From: Palaeococcus pacificus DY20341
Lineage (GTDB): Archaea; Methanobacteriota_B; Thermococci; Thermococcales; Thermococcaceae
Direction: 5' to 3'
Assembly: GCF_000725425.1 (NCBI RefSeq)
Contig: NZ_CP006019.1
Coordinates: 1 to 64,000 of the forward strand
DNA length: 64,000 bases
Positions 17,574 through 26,151 of the stretch are shown piece after piece. Made by a program: the position numbers and the translations under genes. Each line of letters starts with the position of its first letter. Within the stretch, counting starts at the first letter, position 1. The notes under the pieces were generated by a model that saw only the letters and a list, made by a program, of their open reading frames with translations, was not told the origin of the DNA and did no database searches.

Positions 17574-18122
17574 ATGAAAGACGAGCTTATAAAAATGATT
17601 TTTGATGAGGAGTGCATAAAGTTTGGGCACTTTGTTTTAACATCCGGAAAAGAGAGCAATTACTATATTGATGTTAAGAAGCTCATAACGAATCCCAAGG
17701 CACTGAAGCTCATTGCAAAGCTTATGAATGATGAAGCACAAAAGAGAGGGATTTCCTTTGATAAAGTTGCTGGCCCAGAGTTGGGAGCGGTTCCAATAGC
17801 AACTGCTTTAGCTTTGGAAACCGACAAGCCATTATTGATAGTGCGCAAAAAGAAGAAATCCCACGGCACTGGAAAGCAGATAGAAGGGGAAATTACAGCA
17901 GGGGATAGGATCCTTCTCGTTGAGGACGTGACGACTACCGGTGGGAGTGTTTTAAGGGCCGCTAAAGTTTTGGAGGGTGAAGGCGCTAAAGTCGAGGCAA
18001 TAATGGTCGTCGTTGATAGAGAGGAAGGCGCAATAGAAAGTCTGGGGAAAGAAGGCTATACTTTGATACCTCTCGTCACAGTGAGCGAGCTCTTTGAGTA
18101 TAAAAATAAGAGGGGGCTATAA
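17574..18122 (+). CDS. pyrE: Orotate phosphoribosyltransferase
   Basis: PyrE joins orotate and PRPP to give orotidine monophosphate in pyrimidine synthesis. The 182-residue protein has the N-terminal [17 protein letters not shown] segment, the catalytic loop [10 protein letters not shown] and the PRPP-binding motif [13 protein letters not shown]. Three in-frame ATGs occur at 17568, 17571 and 17574; GGTG at 17564-17567 fits the last best, giving MKDELIKM. The 3' end overlaps the convergent ferritin-like gene by six bases. Confidence 0.95.
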   Translation: MKDELIKMIFDEECIKFGHFVLTSGKESNYYIDVKKLITNPKALKLIAKLMNDEAQKRGISFDKVAGPELGAVPIATALALETDKPLLIVRKKKKSHGTGKQIEGEITAGDRILLVEDVTTTGGSVLRAAKVLEGEGAKVEAIMVVVDREEGAIESLGKEGYTLIPLVTVSELFEYKNKRGL

Positions 18123-18593
18123 ATTTTCATATTCTTTATAGAGGAGCTCGTAGTGCCCTCTTTCCATTAAGCTGAGCTGTTTAAATGCTTGCTTGGCTCC
18201 TTCATCCCCCACAACACTCGCTAGGTAGTCATAAACTTGAGATGCTACCGTTTCAGATAACATTGCGAGCTCTAGAACATGAACCTCGTCTTTTGCCTTT
18301 TTGAGATCCTCATAAACAGAGAATGCCTCTAAAGGATAGGCATTAAACTTAAGAGGCTCCTTCTCGGGATAAAGCATTTTAAATAATCTTTCTAGTGTTT
18401 CTTTGTGCTTAGCTTCTTGCTCTGCCAGGTATTTGAATCTCTCTCTAAGTGTACTGTTCTCAATTCTCTCAGCGAGATCTAGATACATCCGGTTGCTATC
18501 CGTTTCGGCACTTATAGAATAGCTTATAATCTCCCAAGGCTCTAAATTTCGGAGGATGTTAATAAGATCCTCCACCAATCCTTTATCGATCAT
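18117..18593 (-). CDS. Ferritin-like/rubrerythrin-family diiron protein
   Basis: From the ATG at 18593 (GGTGG just upstream) the protein has 158 residues and is almost all helical. Carboxylate and histidine pairs fit a four-helix ferritin-like site: [39 protein letters not shown] and [10 protein letters not shown]. Rubrerythrin-domain proteins reduce peroxide or bind iron. The C-terminal rubredoxin domain of true rubrerythrin is absent. An upstream ATG at 18635 would add 14 residues without a ribosome site. Confidence 0.8.
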   Translation of the reverse strand: MIDKGLVEDLINILRNLEPWEIISYSISAETDSNRMYLDLAERIENSTLRERFKYLAEQEAKHKETLERLFKMLYPEKEPLKFNAYPLEAFSVYEDLKKAKDEVHVLELAMLSETVASQVYDYLASVVGDEGAKQAFKQLSLMERGHYELLYKEYENL

Positions 18594-18667
18594 TATGACC
18601 ACCGCATTTGGGCTTGTTTTCAAGATATAGTACATTTTCTGGGGGTAGTAAAGGATAAAAGAAACAA

Positions 18668-18943
18668 TCAGCCCAGATAATCCTCTATAGTCCTTGCTCT
18701 GACCATAACATTTGCTTTTTCTTTACCATAGAAAATCTCGACAAGACCATCAGATTCTAAGCTTTTAATTGTTCTAAGCAGATGGGGCATTGGAGTTTCG
18801 AGTTCTTCACTCAACTTTTGAAGATTCACGGCTTTTTTCTTTACAACCAAAAGGTGGTATATCATGTCTTTGCCGTGCATAGAAACACCGTATTTAATTA
18901 TGTTGTTGCAAACTAATAAACATTGCTGAACATTCATTGCCAT
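18668..18943 (-). CDS. Small winged-helix transcription regulator
   Basis: About 91 residues, with a winged helix made by LQKLSEELETPMPHLLRTIK and SDGLVEIFYGKEKANVMVRA. The preceding segment has two Cys (CLLVC) spaced so they could respond to redox or metal. The start is uncertain: ATGs lie at 18943 and 18958, and none has a clear Shine-Dalgarno. It is divergent from the RNA methyltransferase gene and may share the symmetric TATA at 18988-18997. Targets are unknown. Confidence 0.65.
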   Translation of the reverse strand: MAMNVQQCLLVCNNIIKYGVSMHGKDMIYHLLVVKKKAVNLQKLSEELETPMPHLLRTIKSLESDGLVEIFYGKEKANVMVRARTIEDYLG

Positions 18944-18987
18944 AATGCCAAAAATCATGGTCAATGTACATATTTGCCCCACTCAAC

Positions 18988-18997
18988 TTTATAAACA
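18988..18997. promoter_or_regulatory. TATA box between divergent genes
   Basis: CTTTATAAAC at 18988-18997 is nearly symmetric. On the plus strand a transcript would begin about at the ATG at 19018, which implies a leaderless mRNA. On the minus strand it is also placed to serve the winged-helix gene. Confidence 0.6.
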
Positions 18998-19017
18998 TAT
19001 TGCATAAAATTCAATCC

Positions 19018-20271
19018 ATGAGGGTGGAAATAACCAAGCTCAGCCAGGAAGGCTTTGGAATTGCAAAAGTTGGGAAGAAAAAAATTCATGTTCCTTTCAC
19101 AGCCCCAGGAGATGTTGTGGAGATTAATAAGTGGCATCGTGAGAGGAGGAAGCTAGTTGCTCATGATTATGAAATCATCGAATATTCAAAAGAGCGTGTT
19201 GAGCCTAAATGTTCCTATTTTGGTCTCTGTGGTGGTTGTCTTCTCCAGCATTTACCTTATGAAGAACAGCTCAGGTTCAAAAAATCTAAATTAGAGGAAA
19301 TATTGGGCTTTGAAGTCGATGTTATTCCTTCACCGGAAATCTATGGTCATAGGAACAGGATTGACGTGGCAATAACAACCAGCGGGATTGGCTTTAGGCG
19401 TAGAGGGACTTGGTGGGATGTGATAAACATAGATGAGTGCCCTGTTTTTGGTAAGCGCAGTAAAAAAGCTTTAAATGCTTTAAGAGAGTTTATCGAAGAT
19501 TTCAAACTCGAACCATGGCATCTGGAGAAAAGTGAGGGCTTTTTGAGATACATTGTTTTAAGAGAAGGAAAGTTTACGGGCGAATTTATGGTCAACATTG
19601 TCACAGATGAAGGAGATTTACCTGAAGAAGTTGAATCTTACTTTGATTTTGCAGATTCACTCTATTGGAGCGTCAATAATACTAAGAGCGACGTTTCCTA
19701 TGGTGAGCCAAGACGCTTTTGGAAGAAAGAGTTCATCACTGAGGAGCTTGATGGTGTAACTTACCTCATCCATCCGAACAGTTTCTTCCAAACAAACTCC
19801 TATCAAGCGGTGAATTTGGTTAAAGAGGTAGCAGAGCTCGCCGAGGGTCAAAAAATCTTAGATCTTTATTCCGGTGTTGGGACTTTTGGGGTTTATCTTG
19901 CCAAAAGGGGTTTTGATGTTGAGGGTGTTGAGATTAATCCTTTTGCCGTTGAAATGGCAAACAAAAACGCCGAACTTAACGGTGTTAATGCAACGTTTAG
20001 AGTGGGGGAGGACAAAAGTGTTGAGAGCTTGGCGGATTATGACACCGTTATAGTGGATCCGCCTAGAGCAGGATTGCATCCAAAGCTCATTAGGAAAATT
20101 TTAAAAGATAAACCTGAAACTTTGGTTTATGTTTCGTGCAATCCTAAAACCTTAGCACAGAATTTAGATGCTCTAATTGAACATTATGAAATAAAAGATG
20201 GTGTAGGTTTAGACATGTTTCCCCACACTCCTCACGTAGAAATGGTTGTTAAGCTTAAATTGAAAGTTTGA
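19018..20271 (+). CDS. RNA (uracil-5-)-methyltransferase of the RumA/TrmA family
   Basis: The 417-residue enzyme begins with a TRAM domain (VEITKLSQEGFGIAK). It has an Fe-S cysteine set (CSYFGLCGGC, later ECPVFG), a SAM Rossmann domain (ILDLYSGVGTFG) and the catalytic pair VDPPRAG and SCNPKTLAQNL, in which Cys attacks uracil C6. Such enzymes make m5U in tRNA position 54 or in 23S rRNA; Pyrococcus abyssi has paralogues of both kinds, so the substrate is open. There is no ribosome site before ATG 19018, but the TATA spacing predicts a leaderless message. Confidence 0.9.
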   Translation: MRVEITKLSQEGFGIAKVGKKKIHVPFTAPGDVVEINKWHRERRKLVAHDYEIIEYSKERVEPKCSYFGLCGGCLLQHLPYEEQLRFKKSKLEEILGFEVDVIPSPEIYGHRNRIDVAITTSGIGFRRRGTWWDVINIDECPVFGKRSKKALNALREFIEDFKLEPWHLEKSEGFLRYIVLREGKFTGEFMVNIVTDEGDLPEEVESYFDFADSLYWSVNNTKSDVSYGEPRRFWKKEFITEELDGVTYLIHPNSFFQTNSYQAVNLVKEVAELAEGQKILDLYSGVGTFGVYLAKRGFDVEGVEINPFAVEMANKNAELNGVNATFRVGEDKSVESLADYDTVIVDPPRAGLHPKLIRKILKDKPETLVYVSCNPKTLAQNLDALIEHYEIKDGVGLDMFPHTPHVEMVVKLKLKV

Positions 20272-20338
20272 AGTTCGAGACCGAAAGGTTCAAAAAGTTA
20301 AAATACTTTAAAAACCCAAATTACATGGGGGTTACGAT

Positions 20339-20767
20339 ATGGGAATCGATGAGAGAGATAGGATAATACTTGATATACTTTCCAAGGACGCGAGGACGCC
20401 TTTTACAGAGATAGCGAAGGTTTTGGGCATAAGTGAAACTGCGGTGAGGAAGAGGGTAAAATCCTTGGAGGAAAAAGGGGTCATCAAAGGCTATAAAGTT
20501 GAAGTGGATCCCGCAAAGTTAGGCTATGGGTTGGTAAGCTTGACAGGAATAGATACTTTGCCTGAAAAACTATTTGAGGTTGCAGAGAAGGTCAAAAGCT
20601 TTGACTTCGTGAAGAACCTGTATCTCACGAGCGGTGACCACATGATAATGGCTGAAGTTTGGGCAAAGGACGGCGAAGATTTAGCGGAGATAATCTCCAC
20701 CAAGATTGGAAAGCTTGAGGGTGTTATAAAAGTCTGCCCTGCTATAATATTGGAGAAGATTAAATGA
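20339..20767 (+). CDS. lrpA: Lrp-type regulator LrpA
   Basis: The 142-residue protein closely resembles Pyrococcus furiosus LrpA. The N-terminal helix-turn-helix ([20 protein letters not shown]) is followed by the RAM domain with [19 protein letters not shown] and [17 protein letters not shown]. furiosus LrpA forms octamers and represses its own promoter (established knowledge). A TATA-like TACTTTAAAA lies at about 20303 and a GGGGG ribosome site precedes ATG 20339. It stands alone, upstream of tRNA-Gly. Confidence 0.9.
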   Translation: MGIDERDRIILDILSKDARTPFTEIAKVLGISETAVRKRVKSLEEKGVIKGYKVEVDPAKLGYGLVSLTGIDTLPEKLFEVAEKVKSFDFVKNLYLTSGDHMIMAEVWAKDGEDLAEIISTKIGKLEGVIKVCPAIILEKIK

Positions 20768-20838
20768 TTTTCACGTTTAATTTTTAAATACTCTGGGGGA
20801 TAAAGCTTTTAAGGCTTTTATTTCTTATTATCTATCGC

Positions 20839-20916
20839 GCGGTGGTAGTCTAGCCTGGTCTAGGACACCGGCCTCCCAAGCAGGTGACCCGGGTTCAAAT
20901 CCCGGCCACCGCACCA
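20839..20916 (+). tRNA. tRNA-Gly (CCC anticodon) with an anticodon-stem mismatch
   Basis: Acceptor GCGGTGG/CCACCGC, D-stem GTCT/GGAC, T-arm CCGGG-TTCAAAT-CCCGG, discriminator A and encoded CCA are intact. The anticodon loop CTCCCAA gives CCC. The anticodon stem CCGGC/GCAGG contains a G29-A41 mismatch where GCCGG would pair fully. A TATA-like CTTTTAAGG lies near 20808. Confidence 0.92.
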
Positions 20917-20919
20917 TTC

Positions 20920-20955
20920 TAACAAACTTCGCGAAGGCGAAGTTTGATCAAGGTT
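20920..20955 (+). repeat. Hairpin element 3' of tRNA-Gly
   Basis: It starts four bases after the tRNA CCA. Arms AAACTTCGC and GCGAAGTTT pair perfectly around GAAG, followed by GATCAAGGTT. The same element, in the same orientation to its tRNA, lies 3' of tRNA-Lys at 12741-12776. Confidence 0.78.
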
Positions 20956-20991
20956 CGTGATTTTTAGATGTTAGGACTTGAATGAAGGGTG
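20944..20991 (+). repeat. 48 bp imperfect direct repeat, left copy
   Basis: It begins TTGATCAAGGTTCGTGATT and ends AGGACTTGAATGAAGGGTG. It matches 21420-21467 at 42 of 48 positions without gaps. Its first part overlaps the hairpin element of tRNA-Gly. Confidence 0.8.
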
Positions 20992-21048
20992 CATTTCCCA
21001 CTGGATGTCTCTTTTGCACGTAGAAACAGTTAGATCAAGTTAATTTGC

Positions 21049-21099
21049 GTAGATTCACTCCAGCAGGCACCTGAAGGTGCTCAAAAAACATGAATCTAC
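21049..21099. other. Nested stem-loop, possible structured RNA
   Basis: GTAGATTCA at 21049-21057 pairs perfectly with TGAATCTAC at 21091-21099. Inside it GCACC (21067-21071) pairs with GGTGC (21076-21080) around a TGAA loop. No C/D or H/ACA box was found with confidence. It could be a small RNA or a regulatory hairpin. Confidence 0.4.
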
Positions 21100-21419
21100 T
21101 CAAGGGGCAAAATTAAACTCTGTTTTAATGTTGAATCACACTATAATCACTTGAAATGCCATTGGGGAGCAATTTAACGAGGAATCACAGACTTTTGATT
21201 AAACTTTGCTTTGCAAAGCGCTGGCAGAAAATGGTTTACTGTTCTTGAGAATGTGAGTTGAAGTGGGCATTCCATTTTACTCGACAGTTTTAATTTGAAT
21301 TTCCCTTTGAAGAGCTAAAGCATAAAGGGGATTTGCTTTCTTTTTGACGCTCTTCGAGCGTCTACCCAGAGGAATCCTACGATAAAACACATATTAAGAA
21401 GAAATCAACCACCACAAAC

Positions 21420-21467
21420 TTGATCAATGTTTGTGATTCTTGGATGTCAGGACTTGAATGAAGAGTG
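21420..21467 (+). repeat. 48 bp imperfect direct repeat, right copy
   Basis: It begins TTGATCAATGTTTGTGATT and ends AGGACTTGAATGAAGAGTG. The partner is at 20944-20991; the offset is 476 bp. It lies just beyond the 3' end of the UPF0201 gene. Confidence 0.8.
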
Positions 21468-21517
21468 GAAATAACTAAAAAGCAGGTAATCTTCGAAGAA
21501 AACACACTAAAAACCTC

Positions 21518-21925
21518 TCATTCAATCGGCACTCCATCCTTAGTCCTTGGTGCGAGCCACTTTATGAGCTTATAGGGGTTCTTTGAACGAATTATTATTG
21601 TTATCGGGCCCAAAGGGGATTCCTCGTTGAAGTTGACTTTTCCAGCGTAGGCAACTTGCTTGTGCACTTTGAATATAATCTCTTCTCCAAAAGTACCCTC
21701 CTCAAGTATCATTCTGGCAGTGTCAAGTATTGCCTGTCCTCTAAATAGCTCATAGAGCCTTTGAAGTGCTTTTTTGCTCTTTGTCTTTCCTGTTAGTATA
21801 ATGTAATCACCCTTATCAAAGGCATCGAACTCTAAATCGGCCACTAAATTGAGCATAGCTATCTTAACCTTCTCAATATCCTCAGTGGGATAAACATGAG
21901 CCTCAACTTCAACTTCCTCAAACAT
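21518..21925 (-). CDS. UPF0201-family RNA-binding-like protein
   Basis: The 135-residue protein fits the archaeal UPF0201 family ([20 protein letters not shown] at the start, [18 protein letters not shown] in the middle, and [13 protein letters not shown] at the end). The fold resembles an L5-like RNA-binding domain, but the function is not established. AGGGGTGAG precedes ATG 21925. It lies 22 bases downstream of the flavodoxin gene on the same strand. Confidence 0.85.
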   Translation of the reverse strand: MFEEVEVEAHVYPTEDIEKVKIAMLNLVADLEFDAFDKGDYIILTGKTKSKKALQRLYELFRGQAILDTARMILEEGTFGEEIIFKVHKQVAYAGKVNFNEESPLGPITIIIRSKNPYKLIKWLAPRTKDGVPIE

Positions 21926-21947
21926 GCTCTCACCCCTTTGAACATCT

Positions 21948-22424
21948 TTATGATGCCTTTTGAATTTTTCTCACAAAGTCTTCAACTTTTTTAGTGAACT
22001 CTCTGTTCTCTACTTCCTTTTCTTTGACTTCCAAAGTCGCTATTGGCTTTTCTTTGCACAGCTCTTCCATGTGTTTAAAAGAATTACCATTACTATCATC
22101 ACATGTGCAGAAAAATGCTACATCTTTAAGCTTATCCGAGTAAAGGTGGAGATACGTCCTAATAGGCGCTGAGATCGTACCAACCCACACGGGGGTCCCT
22201 ATTATCACTAAGCCATATTCACTTGGATCTTTTTCAATCTCATTGATTTTTGTAAGTCTCTTAAACATTGCATCCAGTCCTGACCTCAAAAATCCGAATG
22301 GTCCTTTACGGTTCTTTGTATCTATTATCTCTTCAAGATCAGCGTTCAAAGCTTTAGCAAGTGCTTGGGCAACTTTTTTGGTGTTGCCGCTCCGTGAATA
22401 AAAAACAACTAAAATTTTTGCCAT
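21948..22424 (-). CDS. Flavodoxin
   Basis: A 158-residue flavodoxin-like protein. The FMN phosphate loop [12 protein letters not shown] is at about 7-18, and the isoalloxazine-side loops [12 protein letters not shown] and TCDDSNGN follow. Flavodoxins carry one or two electrons for cytosolic redox enzymes. The ATG at 22424 (MAKILVVF) is chosen over the GTG at 22433. It lies upstream of UPF0201, probably in one transcript. Confidence 0.9.
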   Translation of the reverse strand: MAKILVVFYSRSGNTKKVAQALAKALNADLEEIIDTKNRKGPFGFLRSGLDAMFKRLTKINEIEKDPSEYGLVIIGTPVWVGTISAPIRTYLHLYSDKLKDVAFFCTCDDSNGNSFKHMEELCKEKPIATLEVKEKEVENREFTKKVEDFVRKIQKAS

Positions 22425-22496
22425 TGATATCACTAACTAAATTGACAAAGGAAAGCTTATAAAGGATTGCATCAATAATATTAGGGTGTCCTAAAA

Positions 22497-23306
22497 ATGT
22501 TAGAGAACTTCATTACGGCACTGAGCAACTATCTCTTAACTGTTTCTGAAGGCAATACTATGGTCGTTGTTCTCTATGCAGGCCTTTTTGTGGCTTTAAT
22601 GACTAGTTTAGGCTCATTAATGGCTTTGTTTGCTCACCAAATGCCCACATGGAGTATCGATATTAGCCTATCATTCGCTGCTGGTGTTATGCTTGTAGCG
22701 AGCTTTACGAGCTTAATTCTACCTGCCATAGAATCTACGGGAAGATTTTTGCCTGCTGGAATAGGAATTTTTCTCGGTATCCTTCTCATTTACGCTGTAG
22801 ACACTCTAATTCCTCATGAGCACTTAGTTAAGGGCTATGAAGGTCCAAAAGAATTCAAAGACAAGCTTAGAGTTGTTTGGCTTATCGTTTTGGCGGTTAT
22901 AATCCACAATCTTCCCGAAGGCCTTGCTGTAGGAACTTCTATAATCTACGATGTCCAGACAGGTTTGGTAACAGCCCTAGCTATTGGAATCCAAGATTTT
23001 CCGGAAGGACTTGTCGTGGCTTTACCTTTAGCGGTGCTCCAAAAGAAGAGGTTTCAACCAATAGCCATAGGTGTTTTGAGTGGAGTTGCGGAGATGGTGA
23101 TGGCTTTGATTGGGGCCCTGTTTTTCGGCGTTTTTAAGTGGCTCCTCCCCTATGGGCTCGGCTTAGCAGGAGGAGCAATGCTCTACGTAACTATAAAAGA
23201 GATGATACCTGAGATTTATGCAAAAAAGAAAAATGAGACTCTCATAACAGCAGGCTTCTTTTTGGGCTTCTATGTTATGCTGTTCCTCGACTCAATGCTC
23301 GGCTAA
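22497..23306 (+). CDS. ZIP-family divalent metal transporter
   Basis: The 269-residue protein has about eight membrane helices. The metal-site motifs HNLPEGLAVG in TM4 and QDFPEGLVVALP in TM5 are diagnostic of ZIP zinc/iron transporters. The usual His-rich cytoplasmic loop is reduced to IPHEHLVKGYEG. AGGGTG about ten bases upstream supports ATG 22497. The metal cannot be told. The gene is divergent from flavodoxin and overlaps the end of the UPF0200 gene by 4 bases. Confidence 0.9.
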   Translation: MLENFITALSNYLLTVSEGNTMVVVLYAGLFVALMTSLGSLMALFAHQMPTWSIDISLSFAAGVMLVASFTSLILPAIESTGRFLPAGIGIFLGILLIYAVDTLIPHEHLVKGYEGPKEFKDKLRVVWLIVLAVIIHNLPEGLAVGTSIIYDVQTGLVTALAIGIQDFPEGLVVALPLAVLQKKRFQPIAIGVLSGVAEMVMALIGALFFGVFKWLLPYGLGLAGGAMLYVTIKEMIPEIYAKKKNETLITAGFFLGFYVMLFLDSMLG

Positions 23307-23857
23307 ATCAGTTCAAGCTTTCTTGCTATTTTTAATATTTCTATTCTATAGTCATCTAAGCTGTTTTCGTTAACTATGAGGTAATCTGCCAATGCAATGA
23401 CACTTCCAATGCCGAACTGTAATTCCTTCCAATCCCTCGCTTCAAAGTCCTCCCATGTCGCTGGATCATCACTCCTACCGCGCCTGCTCAGTCTTTCAAA
23501 GCGCTTTTTTGGTGATGAATGGACAGCTATGACCACTGTTTTTTCCTCTGGAAAAGCTTCTTTAAAAGTTTGTATTTCCCCTAATGAGCGAATACCATCG
23601 ATTATTATGGCATCGTGCTCTTTTAAGAGCTCTTTCACCCTAGGAATACAGAGTTTTGCCACCGCGTTATCTCCAAGCTCTTGTCTAAGCTGTATGCTGA
23701 CTTTTGCCATACCTTCCGGTGTTTTTGGTATGTTTCGCTTATTTGCTTCCTCTCTAACGATATCACCCATGTTAACGTGAGGAACTCCAAAACGTCTAAA
23801 AACCTTTACTACCTCTCCTTTGCCGGAACCGGGCATTCCTACAACGTATATTATCAT
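23303..23857 (-). CDS. UPF0200 P-loop kinase-like protein
   Basis: From ATG 23857 the protein has 184 residues. It has an N-terminal P-loop GMPGSGKGEV (about 7-16), VNMGDIVREEANKR and an adenylate-kinase-like lid RLSRRGRSDDPATW. The family is annotated as nucleotide or dephospho-CoA kinase-related; the substrate is unproven. An upstream TTG at 23872 would add five residues. It sits downstream of hel308 on the same strand. Confidence 0.85.
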   Translation of the reverse strand: MIIYVVGMPGSGKGEVVKVFRRFGVPHVNMGDIVREEANKRNIPKTPEGMAKVSIQLRQELGDNAVAKLCIPRVKELLKEHDAIIIDGIRSLGEIQTFKEAFPEEKTVVIAVHSSPKKRFERLSRRGRSDDPATWEDFEARDWKELQFGIGSVIALADYLIVNENSLDDYRIEILKIARKLELI

Positions 23858-23903
23858 CTTCGCCCACACCAAAATAATTGGAGAAGGTTTAAAAAGTTAA
23901 CTT

Positions 23904-26078
23904 TCATTTTAAAAATGCATCTAACGTCCCTTTCTTGGCTTTCTTCTCCTTAATTTTGGGCATCTCGAGGTTTAGTGCCTTGTAAATCTCTTTTAGCACT
24001 CCGACACCTATTCCCTCCACCTTTAAGAGTTCTGCGGGTTTTGCATTTGCCATATCTTCAATGCTCTTAAATCCAGCTAAGTAAAGGGCTCTTGCTCTCT
24101 TTCTTCCGACCATTGGGAGCTTAACTAGCTCTAAAAGCTCTTCTCTAACGCCATGCTTTACTCTGAGCCTTAAGTCTTGGAGGAACTGTAGAACTTCTTT
24201 TTTGGGCTCGAAAAGCTTGTAAATCTCAATTAGTGAGTAGAGGAGCCAATCTGCTAAGTCCAAAACTCTATACAAGTCTCCGCTGTCAATGCCATAGCTC
24301 TCCAAAATTTTCTCTTCTCTAACCTCGTTTATCCAATCGAGAAGAAGCTTAGCCGTCTTCACCTGGCCGAGGAATATTTGGACCTCGTAGTCCTCATAGT
24401 AGGGTATCTCTGTGTAGAAGTGCTCTTCCATTTCATAGGCATAGTCAAAGAGGTCATCCATCTCCTTTCGTTTAGCCCTAAGGGTGTTGAGATCTGGTGA
24501 GGAAGCCAAGAGCTGGAATACACCTAGAGGATTTGGATTTTCCTCCAGATTTGGAAGAGCATCTTTAAAGCGCTTTGCTGTTAGAGGGTCTATGTAGAGC
24601 TGGGAGGTTCTTATTCCAAATGGGAGGGGTATGAAGCGGTCTTCCAGATCTATGTCGATGAAGCCGTTTTCAAAGAAGAAGTAGACTATTTTTTTAGCTT
24701 TTTCTTCAAGTAGCTCAACATTCTTGCGTTGATGGTAGAAGAATGTCTTCTCTAAAAACCTAACCAGCTCTAAGAAATCTTTAACCCCAAAGTTGGTTAT
24801 CAAAGCTAAAACTTGGCTCCTAAAAGCGGATTCATTTGAGAGCATTGAGAAGAGCTTTTCGGGTTTTCCGAGGATGTATTTCTTGAAAACTTCCCTTGGA
24901 TCTTCGCTTTCCTTTGCAACGATTATAGCCTCCCCTTCTTTGTCGTACTTTGGCCTTCCAGCTCTACCGAGCATCTGTTGTATCTCGAGAACGGGAATAC
25001 TAGTCCATCCAAAGGAGGAGTATCTCTTAGTGTCTCTCACGATAACGCGGAACGAGGGGAGATTTACTCCAGCGCTTAAGGTCGGAGTCGCGGTAATTAC
25101 CTTAATCAAACCCTCCCTAAATGCATCTTCAATCAAAGTCCTCTCTTTTCTCCCCAAACCAGCATGGTGAAAGGTAACTCCATTCACCAATACCTCTTTA
25201 ACCTTCTCATTAGTCGGATTGCTCTCGAGCTCATCCACCAGAGTTTTGAGCCTTCTCTGCTCAGCCTTTGTCAATAAACGTTTAACTTTCTTTCCAAGCC
25301 TAATTGCCTCTCGCTCGGCACTCCTTCTCGTGTTAACGAAGACCAAAGCTTGCTTTCCTCTCTTTATGGCGTCTATAACGAGGGAGTCCCAAGTCTCGCC
25401 AAACCTCTGGATGCTCTCATCTTCCCAAATAACCTCTCCATTGTAGAACACTCCTTTTTTAAGCTGGACAGGACGCCAGTCGCTTACAACAAGCTTTGCG
25501 TTGAGCCACTCCGCTAATTCTTCTGCATTTCCAACTGTAGCACTCAACCCCAAAATCTGCGCTTTGCCGAGCAGGTGTGAGAGGGTCATCTCTAAAGTTG
25601 CCCCTCTATCAAAAGATCCCAAGAGATGGATTTCATCGGCAACTACCAGCTTAACATCCATTATCCATCTGGATTTGTGCCTTAAGAGAGAGTCAAATTT
25701 CTCCGATGTGGCTATTATTATATCGTAGCTCCCCAACCACTCATCACCGCTGTCATAGTCTCCGGTTGTCATTGCAACCCTCACACCAAAGTTTTCCCAT
25801 TCCTTAAACTCCCTGTACTTCTCTTCAGCTAATGCTTTAAGGGGCACAATGTAAACGGCTTTTCCCCCCTCTTTGAAAAGCTTGTTGAGCATGACTATTT
25901 CAGCCACCAATGTTTTTCCAGAAGCAGTTGGGATTGCTAAAAGCAAGTTTTCTCCACTTAAAACTCCACTCTTTAATGCATCTGCCTGGGGAGGATATAG
26001 CTCTTCGATCCCTCTCCTCTTCAAAACGTTTATTATGCGCTCGTCAACACCCAGTGATTTCAGTTCATCAACTCTCAT
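23904..26078 (-). CDS. hel308: ATP-dependent DNA helicase Hel308/Hjm
   Basis: The 724-residue superfamily-2 helicase acts on stalled forks and Holliday-like junctions. It shows the Q motif near 28-33 (YPPQAD), Walker A PTASGKT near 50-56, DEIHLLG, the motif IV-VI set (FVNTRRSAE, TPTLSAGVNLP, QMLGRAGRP), a winged helix, ratchet, and C-terminal HhH (LVKLPMVGRKRARALY). The tail GTLDAFL looks like a PCNA-interaction box. GGAGTGA selects ATG 26078 over the upstream start at 26111. Confidence 0.95.
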   Translation of the reverse strand: MRVDELKSLGVDERIINVLKRRGIEELYPPQADALKSGVLSGENLLLAIPTASGKTLVAEIVMLNKLFKEGGKAVYIVPLKALAEEKYREFKEWENFGVRVAMTTGDYDSGDEWLGSYDIIIATSEKFDSLLRHKSRWIMDVKLVVADEIHLLGSFDRGATLEMTLSHLLGKAQILGLSATVGNAEELAEWLNAKLVVSDWRPVQLKKGVFYNGEVIWEDESIQRFGETWDSLVIDAIKRGKQALVFVNTRRSAEREAIRLGKKVKRLLTKAEQRRLKTLVDELESNPTNEKVKEVLVNGVTFHHAGLGRKERTLIEDAFREGLIKVITATPTLSAGVNLPSFRVIVRDTKRYSSFGWTSIPVLEIQQMLGRAGRPKYDKEGEAIIVAKESEDPREVFKKYILGKPEKLFSMLSNESAFRSQVLALITNFGVKDFLELVRFLEKTFFYHQRKNVELLEEKAKKIVYFFFENGFIDIDLEDRFIPLPFGIRTSQLYIDPLTAKRFKDALPNLEENPNPLGVFQLLASSPDLNTLRAKRKEMDDLFDYAYEMEEHFYTEIPYYEDYEVQIFLGQVKTAKLLLDWINEVREEKILESYGIDSGDLYRVLDLADWLLYSLIEIYKLFEPKKEVLQFLQDLRLRVKHGVREELLELVKLPMVGRKRARALYLAGFKSIEDMANAKPAELLKVEGIGVGVLKEIYKALNLEMPKIKEKKAKKGTLDAFLK

Positions 26079-26151
26079 GCTATCACTCCACTGGCATATA
26101 ACTTTAAGCAAAGTTTTTTAGCTCTTTCCCCAAGTTTAGAGTGGTGGGGTT

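Larger units (their letters stand above)
20917..21517. other. Repeat-rich 600 bp intergene downstream of tRNA-Gly
   Basis: No gene is seen. The stretch contains the tRNA-associated hairpin element (20920-20955), a 48 bp imperfect direct repeat (20944-20991 and 21420-21467), a nested stem-loop (21049-21099), and small hairpins at 21204-21218 (CTTTGC/GCAAAG) and 21346-21362 (GACGCTC/GAGCGTC). A degenerate inverted copy of the hairpin element's TTTGATCAAACTT arm is visible near 21194-21209. It could be a decayed element integrated at the tRNA or a small-RNA locus. Confidence 0.6.

Noticed and set aside
20920-20955. tRNA-linked hairpin as an intrinsic terminator
   Set aside because: No T-run follows the stem in either copy, and archaeal terminators are mainly T-runs without need for a hairpin.
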